The position numbers and the translations under genes were made by a program. 64,000 bases of DNA from Sternotherus odoratus. Taxonomy: Eukaryota > Chordata > Testudines > Kinosternidae. How positions within the stretch are numbered: position 1 is the first letter of the stretch; every line of letters begins with the position of its first letter. The DNA is taken from contig JAVMKO010000010.1 in NCBI GenBank assembly GCA_032164245.1, forward strand, positions 33,802,189 through 33,866,188, read 5' to 3'. Below, piece after piece: positions 56,246 through 64,000 of this stretch. The notes below the pieces were generated by a model. That model was not told the DNA's origin and made no database searches. It saw nothing but the letters and a program-made list of their open reading frames with translations.

Positions 56246-56562
56246 CCACAGGTTGATTGGACGTTTGTTATATTGAAGCAAAAAAAAAGTTGTAAATGTT
56301 TAAATACTTCACATGTGCCAAAAAGGCAAGATTTTAAAGAGCTGATAAGGTCAGATTGAAAAGTGGGAAACCTATTCCATTTAGAAACATTTCTATTTCT
56401 ACTGGTAATTCATATTTTTGGTGATTACTTTCCTTGTACATTACATTTACATAAAAAGGGGTTTGGTTCATCTTATTTTATTTGTATTGGTTCATCACAG
56501 TACAAGGGGAGTGGCAAATCCCCACCCCATAATGCACCTGGCAAGTTGTTCATACTATATAG

Positions 56563-56660
56563 CAGTGGTTTTCAAACTACTTTTTCCGCAGACCACTTAA
56601 AAATTGCTAAGGGTCTCGGCGGACCATTTAATTACCTTTCCAAATGTTGTTTCTAGTGTT
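56563..56660 (+). mobile_element. Left end of a hAT MITE
   Basis: CAGTGGTTTTCAAACTACTT and GCAGACCACTTAAAAATTGC match the CAGnGGTTCTCAAAC termini elsewhere. The preceding octamer CTATATAG also has TA in the middle. No right end was found, so the element is truncated. Confidence 0.6.
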
Positions 56661-56744
56661 AGCTACTGTAAAGCACTTTTGATTGCTGATTAGACAATGG
56701 AATTAATTATTTGAAGACCTTTTGTGCCTTTGAATGAATGATTA

Positions 56745-56930
56745 AGGGACAAGACTGGAAGTTATGAGATCTGGGTTCTTTTACTGGATCCGCGCTCTAG
56801 TCACTGCACTTCTGTGTGCCTGAAGTTCCTCATATTAAAAATGGTTTAACAACACTGACCCACCTAGCAGGTTGTTGGAAATTAATTTATTGATGTTCAT
56901 AAGGCATGTTAAGATCTCAAAATGGGGAGC
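56745..56930 (-). repeat. MIR-like ancient SINE fragment
   Basis: GATCTGGGTTCTTTTACTGG, TGTGTGCCTGAAGTTCCTCA, AAAATGGTTTAACAACACTG and GCAGGTTGTTGGAAATTAAT follow the reversed MIR consensus in order. Confidence 0.6.
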
Positions 56931-57113
56931 CAAATATAGAAGTGTTGCATAGCTAATAATTTATAATAATACTACTTGAACAACTCTTCTGTCAAGCAGA
57001 ACTTTCTAGCCTATTTCAGGGGCACAAACTTGGTGGGGATTTAGGAGTGTCTCAGTGCTATGTTATTTAAACTGTATTTGATTCTGATGCTCAATTCCCT
57101 TATTACTAATCAG

Positions 57114-57392
57114 GCTGTTCATGGGGTCCCCCCATATCCTGAGGATGTCTCTAACCTTCGACAGAAGCCTCAGACAACATCCAGCAGCCAAGTTCTTGCA
57201 CCACCAAAAGAGTTGTCAGTAACCAATGGTACTTCCCATACCGCTTTGCCAAGGAAGGACACAAGAGTGGAAAACAACTCGGAATCAAAACCACCCATCT
57301 TGAAAAGTGTTGGTTGGACTTGTAGGGAGTGTTCACAATGGAACCCTGATCGGGAAAACTATGTGTCCCATATGAAAAAAAGCCATGGAAAG
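57114..57392 (+). CDS. ZNF592: ZNF592 coding exon 5: linker and a zinc finger
   Basis: The acceptor is TATTACTAATCAG (AG 57112-57113) and the donor AAG|GTAAGG (57393), phase 0 to phase 0, 93 codons, residues 951-1043. It starts [10 protein letters not shown], which supplies the second His of the preceding finger. A poorly conserved Ser/Pro/Lys linker follows, then a finger [19 protein letters not shown] with KKSH. A branch-point-like TTACTAAT lies immediately before the AG. Just past the donor the intron contains a CR1 3' tail (57413 on), inserted only about 20 bases from the splice site. Confidence 0.93.
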
Positions 57393-57412
57393 GTAAGGAG
57401 CCAAATGATACC

Positions 57413-57490
57413 TTTCATAGAATCATAGAACTGGAAGGGACCTCGAGAGGTCATCTAGTCCAGTCCCCTGCACCTAGGCAGGACTAAGTA
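57413..57490 (-). mobile_element. CR1 3' tail, reverse
   Basis: TTTCATAGAATCATAGAACT and GAAGGGACCTCGAGAGGTCATCTAGTCCAG are the reversed CR1 3' terminus with its octamer remnants. It starts 20 bases after the donor of coding exon 5. Confidence 0.85.
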
Positions 57491-59368
57491 TTTCAGGCAT
57501 GTTCCTTTCTGTTTATAAGCTTTTGGCAATAGAAATACTAGCCATTAATATTTTGATCAAATAGCTGTTCACCAGTAGCTGTTCACCAGTGCTGTTGGAT
57601 TGAAAGCAAAACCTGCAAGAAAACATTGACCTGACCTGCTGCAAGTATATTGGGTCGTCTTGAATAGTATGATCTATACTCTGGCGTGTCACCCTTTCCT
57701 TTGCTTCTTTCCTCACTGCATGTCCCATCCAGTTAACTTTTCCAAATACTTTGGTAAATGAATGGAGAGCTGTATTTGTTCCTGTCACTGGCTTAACACT
57801 GTGATCTGGCCATGACAATAGAAGATCCACTCTGCTAACCAACTCAGCACAACATAGATAGCAATTTAAGTAAAAGTAATTGGAAGCAACATTGTAGTTC
57901 AGATGGAGACTGGCCTCCATCCATATATGCATTTAAAGATAGAGGGGAAAAGGCACTTCCTCGATATTTATGATTTGCTAAATAGTATGGGAAATTGTCT
58001 GCTGTTAGATATCTAACCCCGAGAGACTCTGTTGTAATGAATTTGTGCAAGGTGCAGAGGTAAGGTTGCTGTAGAAGCCATAAATATGAATTTTCTCACT
58101 TTTCTGTGCCTAAAATCTTGTGTTCCGTTGGCATGGGTTTTTACACAGATTGGTGTTAGAATGGGCTTTTCAAGGCTAGCTCATAGGCCAGGTTTTCGTG
58201 TACAGCCAAACTCTTCATACCTAAAGGTAAATGTATTGAGTCATTAATGTGCTGAGTCACACATAACTGGAACCCTGCAAACAGTGGCCATGAAAGTCTG
58301 GATTGTCCCATTTCATAAAGAAAGAAAGGGATAGATGAGAGTTGAAGATTGTCCCATTTGATAAACACAATGTGGGGAATGTACTCATTAAGTACTGAAG
58401 ATTTGTTTTTTGTTTTTTAGAACATCCATCCTCTGTTGCCCATTCCCAGCTAATGTGATTGATTAGATTTAACTCTGGCAAATGCAGATAACAAGAGTGT
58501 AATCCCAAACAGATTTACACTGTGAAGGATGCCAGATAGAAAACGAATGTATAGGGGATTTGGTGTCATTAATGGATATGGCTCAGAGTGTCATGCTAAT
58601 GCTACTTTGGGCTTGCTGTTTTTCCTGGTGCTGCTGTTGGGAGAAGTTTTGAGTCTTGCACTGCCTGCTTTCATCCGCTGCTCTGAGAAAGGAGGAGACA
58701 GGAGAAGGTGATACTTAGTACTTTTCCCTCTCCCCTCCCAGCATTAACACAAAGAGCTGGTGGGGACCAGAGAAGCACATAGTTCTGAGAGGACTGGGTA
58801 TAGGATGGGCACAGGAGTGCGGTGGTGGTCACATAGGATCCTGTAGTGAAGTCAGTCTCTTTTTCTGCCAAGGACCTTTTCTCTTGCCTCCAAGGTGGCT
58901 GTCTGGGCTTGCAGATAATGGTCTCCTGTCCCTACAGGCTTCCAGTTAAACCAGATCATCTTCCTTCAGCAGTAAGGGCGGTCTTCCGTTGTTAAGGAGG
59001 AAACTAATCAATTTCCCCTTTCTCTTCAGGAACATGAGGATGTTTCTTCCTGTCACCAAGAAGTGAAGAGAGTTAGATCAGTACCCAGTAGCAGAAGTAA
59101 TTAATTTTTTTTTTAAAAAAGCAAGATTGTTCTTGAGCTGCTTCTGATCTTTACCTGTTTAAAGGTGAGATCAATTAGGACAGCCCATTTTCAGGCTGGC
59201 TAACTTGGGGCCCCCAAAAATCTTGAAATTGTTCTTTTGAGGTACCTCAGTTAAAGGGGTTTCTCTCTGGGCGTAGGCACTGTGATGTTCATCCCTTCAT
59301 TTGAGTCACGTAGACAAAAGGAGCTAGCTGGCTTCAGTTGTTAAAAGATGTTTCTGTTCTTCTGCTAG
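57491..59368. other. Intron 6 remainder, nothing recognised
   Basis: No gene or repeat that I can support, apart from a tiny piece near 58422-58450 (ATCCATCCTCTGTTGCCCATTCCCAGC) which is CR1 text also present at 59727. Confidence 0.4.
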
Positions 59369-59481
59369 TCTGTGAAGAGATATCCCTGTCGGCAGTGTGA
59401 GCATTCGTTCAATGATTTCAGCAGTCTGGGCAGACACATTCGCAATAATCATGACACGGCAAAGAATGTTTTCACTTGCTG
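59369..59481 (+). CDS. ZNF592: ZNF592 coding exon 6: zinc finger and half of the next
   Basis: The acceptor is TTCTTCTGCTAG (AG 59367-59368) and the donor CTG|GTGAGT (59482). It starts in phase 0 and ends with two bases of a Trp codon, residues 1044-1080. It holds one complete finger ([10 protein letters not shown] ... HIRNNH, C-x2-C-x12-H-x4-H) and the first Cys of another, FTC, whose second Cys lies in the next exon. The residues RYPCRQCE match ZNF592 well. Confidence 0.92.
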
Positions 59482-59604
59482 GTGAGTACCCAACACTGCT
59501 TTCCAAGCTTTCCCACAGATTAGTACATCTTTCATGTTTAAAAGCCCTTTGTAATCATGTCTGCGCCTGTCTACTCTAGAATGTAAATTACAAAAGACCA
59601 TAAT

Positions 59605-60033
59605 ATAATAACGTCCCTATGGGGTCAGACCAAAGGTCCATCTAGCCCAGTATCTTGTTTTCCAACAGTGGCCAATGCCAGGTGCTCCAGGGGGAATGAA
59701 CAAAACAGGTAATCATCTAGTGATCCATCCTCTGTTGCCCATTCCCAGCTTTGGGCAAACAGAGGCTAGGGACCCCATCCCTGCTCATAGCCATTGATGA
59801 ACCTATCCTCCATGAATTTATCTAGTTCTTTTTTGATCCCTGTTATAGTCTTGGCCTTCACAACAACCTCTGGCAAAGAGTTCCACAGGTTGACTGCGCT
59901 GTATTTTTGTTCTTTGTATTTGTGCACTTCCTTTTGTTCATTTTAAACCTGCTGCCTATTAATTTCATTTGGTGACCCTTAGCTCTTGTGTTATGAGGAG
60001 TAAATAACACTTCCTTGTTTACTTTCTCCGATT
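59605..60033 (-). mobile_element. CR1 3' part, reverse
   Basis: It reads ATGGGGTCAGACCAAAGGTC, TCTAGCCCAGTATCTTGTTTTCC, CAATGCCAGGTGCTCCAGGG and AAAGAGTTCCACAGGTTGAC. It corresponds in reverse to the sense copy at 40239-40562. Confidence 0.85.
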
Positions 60034-60479
60034 ACACTGGGGGAGAGGAAAAGGTTAAATATGAGTGACTTTTTGGGTAAAAGAGGTCCTTGGGTATGTA
60101 GTGTTCCTGGAGACTTGGGGTGAGGTTTAAAACTCAGTTCTGTGGGTATGCCTGAGAGTACAGTGTCTCACACCTGCAGAATGGCAAGTGAAACAGGTTA
60201 ATCATTAATATTTGGAGGATTTTCTTGACAGGCTATATTAGGAGTAGAGCATCATCAGACAGACATTTAAATTGTTTTATTTAACTAAAACAAAAGAGTT
60301 ATGTATTCTGGATTTTTTTCTTCAACAACAAACATATAATATTTTAACAAAAAAAGCATATGAATTTTTTAATTTAGTTAAACACTTTTTTAAAATCAAG
60401 TTTGTTTTTGTTAAAATTGTTTTGTACTAAAATAGTTAAATGAAATATTAAAAAAAGAAACAAAAATTAAAAGGACCAT

Positions 60480-62075
60480 ATTGGCTTCTGCAGCTAATTC
60501 AGTCGTCTTCACCTTCGTTTTCCTGTTTGCTCATAATCTGGAGAAGAAAAACAAGCTTTCCTGCTTTTTTCATTTCCCAAACAATTTCTCAGTTTTGAAT
60601 GAATTAGTCCAAATGAAAGAAATATTCTTTCTATACCGGCAGAAGAAGTTACTGCTGTTAAAAGTGAGATTATCACTTCAACAGTCTCTGAATCCAAGTG
60701 CTTAAATGACTTCCACCAGTTCACTGGAGTGACTTTCTTTAAAACATCTTCAGCAAACATATATTTCTTGAATGGTTCACTCTTAGCTCTGAAGTTTACT
60801 ATAGTTGGCATTATGAATGGATTATTGACGGATGTCCATGTCATACCCAACTCCTCTTCAGCCGTTAAGATTTGACCCTGGTATGGAGTATTGAGGATAT
60901 TTGCAAGAAAATGAGCTGGAGATAGTGCTTGTCCCATTTGTTTAATGCTTGTAATTTAACTCCATCATTGCATATTTCTCTTCTAAGATCTCACTCAATT
61001 CCTTCCAAATATCAGCAGCATTAACAATTAAACAGCCATTTCCCTGCATTTTGCTCAAGACTACAGAAATAGGCCTCAGGGTACTCAGCATGTGGAGTTC
61101 AACATTTCTCTTAAGCAGAGTGTTGAGAACTTTGGCTGTGACAGTGCCATCTATTTTTTCATGATTTTGTTCACAAACTGTCATCAGATTAGGCCAGTTC
61201 TTGATATAATGGTCTTAAACAGTCCGCTACTGAGTTCCATCGCACATCTTGTGGAAAAGCTAGTTTGGTTCCTCCCACTATTTTCTGAGCAGCTGCTGCA
61301 AAGTGGTTGTTACAGAAGTATTTTGCAATTTCAACAACATTAGCCTTTGAGGAGTTTTATGTCTGCACTTGGTAGAGGTTTTCTGTTGAAGTCTTTGGGT
61401 GTTGTACTGTTCATAGAGAGCGTACGGTGGTGGTCCAGGGTTAACACGTTGTTAATGTAGCCTCTCACACTCTACAAGGAGGGAGAGGAGATGGTATAGC
61501 AGAGACAGACACACACCTTGTGTGTGGAGAGAGCGAGAGATGCACATTGCATCTTTGAATAAGCTGACCCCATTCTTAAGTACATTGTCTTTTTAAGTGG
61601 ATCAGGAAGTTGAGACAGAAGCTGCTGCCCCCAGGTCTCTCGGTTCCTCTCTTTGTCCCCAGCCTGCTCTATATGGAGAAGGGGTAAGCGGGTTGCAGGA
61701 GCAGGGGGGAGGGAACACCCTGACAATAGCCTCCTCTTGTCACCCACCTGCATAGCAAGCAGGAGGCTCTTGGGAGCAGCTCCAAGGCAGAGGGCAGGAG
61801 CAGCACATGGCAGTAGGTGGAGGGACAGCTGAACTGCCACAATTAATAGCCTGCTAGGCGGCTGATGCACAGGGAACTTAGGGAGGCTGCCGGTCCACCC
61901 TGTTTCCAAGCCCCCACCAGCAAGCTGCAAGGGGCAGCTCTTCCTGCAAGCAGTGGACTAAGCAGGCTACTGCCAAACAATGTTAGAAGGGAGCATTGCA
62001 CAGCTTTAAATGAGTATGTTCCCTAATTGATCAGCAATGAAACAACGTTAACTGGGATGACTTTAAATGAGGAGT
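60480..62075 (-). mobile_element. hAT transposon relic
   Basis: The coding relic at 60509-61345 and the non-coding upstream part (61346-62075) read together as one minus-strand element. The outer end near 62055-62072, GACTTTAAATGAGGAGTTCC, resembles the terminus of a known reptile hAT repeat; I could not find the other end or a duplication. GC-rich non-coding sequence around 61600-61930 would be its 5' part. Confidence 0.5.
60509..61345 (-). pseudogene. hAT transposase, C-terminal half, frameshifted
   Basis: Read on the minus strand in order: AKYFCNNHFAAAAQKIVGGT, KLAFPQDVRWNSVADCLR, then after a shift near 61200 MTVCEQNHEKIDGTVTAKVL, and after another near 60945 MGQALSPAHFLANILNTPYQ, ending with the C-terminal dimerisation region VNWWKSFKHLDSETVEVIIS plus SAGIERIFLSFGLIHSKLRN. 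The order RNase-H-like core then hAT dimerisation domain is typical of the superfamily. With two or more frameshifts it is not a host gene. Confidence 0.8.
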
Positions 62076-62392
62076 TCCTGTGTTTGTCAATTATGTACCT
62101 TTCATACTTGGGAATCTTGCTGGTTACTTACTGTGACAAACTTAACTTTAAGCAGATAAAATTTCGTCAGAGATGCTAATAAATAATAAAATGCTTTGTG
62201 GTGTATGGAGCACTCCTGCATCTTCTGAGATGATTTAATTAGTCAGAATTCAGAGAGTAAAAACACCTATCTGTAGCCAGTGACATTTCTTACTGGCTCA
62301 CAATTCTGAATTACCAACAGGCTGCCTTTAATTAAATCAACAGTTATGTGCTTTTCACTTCATTCGTAACTTTCCTCCTTTCTGTTTTTAAG

Positions 62393-62528
62393 GTTCTGCA
62401 CAGATGAGAATCAAACATTTCCTCAGCCTTCCATGCTGGAGAATCACATCAGCCTCATGCATGGCATCAAAAACCCAGACCTGTCCCAGATGTCCAAAGC
62501 AAAAGCTCCAGAGTGTGACTCAACAAAA
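62393..62528 (+). CDS. ZNF592: ZNF592 coding exon 7: end of split finger and conserved tail
   Basis: The acceptor is CTGTTTTTAAG (AG 62391-62392). The first G completes Trp, giving C-W-F-C across the junction. The exon covers residues 1081-1126 and finishes the finger at ENHISLMH, followed by GIKNPDLSQ, a conserved feature of the family. The donor is AAA|GTAATT at 62529, weaker than the others but in phase 0. The remaining C-terminal exons, expected to hold the last two or three fingers, are outside the window. Confidence 0.88.
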
Positions 62529-64000
62529 GTAATTTACATGGTTGTACTGAAAAATAAATATATTTGATGTGTTTATAAGTAGTGGCTTCTGAAGCCCTCT
62601 ACCCTGCTCCCACCCATCCTATTATCCACCTACCAGATTGTCGGGGGAGGTTGGAGTTCATATCCTGCAGCAAAGTGGTGGTACTGGGGCTTTAGCCCCG
62701 CAGGGGGCATCAGGGCACAAGACCTGTGCCCCAGCAGGCACTGCCCTCTGGGGCAGGTTGTGTGTGTCTTGTGGTTCTCCAACTTTTGAAGATTATCGTA
62801 TGTAGCTTATTAGGTTATTAAGTTTGGACATGCTGATATATACTTAAAAGGTTTGTATAGAGTAATATCCTAGAAACTAGTACATGCAGCCAGGGTTATT
62901 TACAGGAGTATTGTCCATAGTTATTAGTGTAGGTCAGAGAACAGCCAGAAGTATTGTGTTTGAACCAAAACTTAGAGTTAGGGAGGCAAAATTTATAACC
63001 CCATTTTCACTCTTTCATAATTTTAAATGGAAAAAAGCAGAATTCTGCTTTACTGCTGTAGCTTTCCATACTGGGGCTTTGCCAAAAGTAGAATTTTTCT
63101 TGAAAGCTTGTGAAATCTGTCCAGCCATTTTAAAAAAATTTTTAAGGAGAAATCAAGAAATACCTTTTCTCACCTTATAAACAATTATTCACATTTGTTT
63201 TTCCTTTTTGTTTTTTGGTAGGTAGGATGGGGGTCACGCCTTAAAAATTGCTGATCTTTAAAACATCAAACTTTGGAAGCAAATATTAATGAATTTATAG
63301 TGGTAATGACTCTCCCACATGGAATACGCTGTATAGTAAAGTAACATTTAACAGTCCAATCAATAAATAATCCAAAATATCAAATGTATGTGCCTTGTAG
63401 ATTAATCAAGAATGATCTATGAGCCATACTTTTTTCAGTTCCTGATGTTTCTGTATTTAAAATGTACAAACTCAATGTTTTCTGGCATTAATGATCAATT
63501 AAGAAGCCAACAGAAGACACCAAAATCCCCTCAATACCTGTACGCCTGTCTTGCACACACTTACCCACACCAGCAATTTGATTGTGGAGCACTCCCGTTC
63601 CTGAATCTCAGATCTCTGCCTGAAGATTCCCAGTATTTTATCTCATTACTCTTAGCTTTATCTATGTACATTCTAAATAATACCATCTCCTTAATGTTTA
63701 CACCTTCTAGTACATAACAAACACAATCCAGGAATTTTTTATTTTATTTTGCACAACCATATTGCACTGCAGTCTCAGGTCCAATTTACTTTGTTGTCGC
63801 ACGCAGATTTCTCCCTTCCATTAAATATTTGTATTCTAAATTATTTCCCCACAGATAACTTAGCTTGAATTTTTTCATTGTTTTCTTCTCCCATCACTTC
63901 CATTTTTATAAGGACTATTTTTTTCATATTAAAATACTTTTAATATCCCTGCAATAGGAGAAAGGGCTGCTTCTTTCCCCTAGTTAGAGCTGAGTAAATT
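62529..64000. other. Intron 8 beginning, nothing recognised
   Basis: AT-rich intron to the end of the window. The GC-rich piece around 62650-62790 (GGGGCTTTAGCCCCGCAGGGGGC, CAAGACCTGTGCCCCAGCAGG) has the look of a hAT-type repeat fragment but no ends can be shown. Confidence 0.4.

Larger units (their letters stand above)
12754..64000 (+). other. ZNF592: ZNF592 gene, 3' end outside the window
   Basis: This is the overall gene model. Seven coding exons joined at AG/GT borders give one frame of 1126 codons starting at 20843. The N-terminus ([20 protein letters not shown]), the SP-rich basic block near residues 334-352 and the order of C2H2 fingers match ZNF592 better than its paralogues ZNF532 and ZNF687; this is recognised from memory, not from a search. 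The family works in the nucleus; ZNF592 and ZNF687 are reported partners of the chromatin reader ZMYND8. Inferred introns run 12827-20834 (if no further leader exon exists), 23177-43579, 43759-48773, 48951-49758, 49919-57113, 57393-59368, 59482-62392, and from 62529 outward. The human protein is about 1267 residues as I recall, so about 140 codons are missing downstream. Confidence 0.92.

Noticed and set aside
60509..61184. Possible domesticated hAT-derived host gene
   Set aside because: At least two frameshifts separate the conserved blocks, and there is no intact start or leader.

Overview
This is a vertebrate, non-avian-reptile type window, most likely from a turtle. That call is an inference from repeat content: many CR1 LINE copies in both orientations, a DIRS-type tyrosine-recombinase retrotransposon, PIF/Harbinger and hAT elements with their MITEs, and solo LTRs. 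No bacterial-style gene, tRNA, rRNA or CRISPR array was seen.

The only host gene I can support is ZNF592, on the + strand, a C2H2 zinc-finger chromatin protein of the ZNF532/ZNF592/ZNF687 family. A CpG island at about 12.05-13.07 kb holds GC boxes, a YY1-like site and a non-coding first exon ending at a GTAAGT donor (12827). The translation start is at 20843 in a 2.3-kb coding exon. Six further coding exons follow (43580-43758, 48774-48950, 49759-49918, 57114-57392, 59369-59481, 62393-62528). All have AG/GT borders and their phases join into one open frame of 1126 codons. The last coding exons, roughly 140 codons by comparison with my recollection of the human protein, lie beyond base 64000.

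Layout: 1-12 kb is upstream sequence with CR1 pieces and an LTR-like repeat. 12-13.3 kb is the promoter island. 13.3-20.8 kb is the first intron, holding a MIR fragment and five hAT MITEs, two of them back to back and sharing one 8-bp target duplication. 20.8-23.2 kb is the main coding exon. 23.2-43.6 kb is a repeat-dense second intron with a Harbinger transposon cleanly inserted in a CR1 copy (CTT duplication), two solo LTRs, further hAT MITEs with intact duplications, a three-level nest at 33.4-35 kb, and RTE-like LINE and CR1 pieces. 43.6-64 kb alternates small zinc-finger exons with introns that hold Harbinger-type MITEs, a degenerate DIRS element split by a CR1, an LTR-like repeat and a frameshifted hAT transposase relic.

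I found no clear new biological system. The strongest non-routine signals are in the transposon architecture: shared and nested target-site duplications, a uniform nnnTAnnn duplication signature across the hAT MITEs, hairpin-rich Harbinger MITEs, and a G-rich minisatellite inside the Harbinger element.
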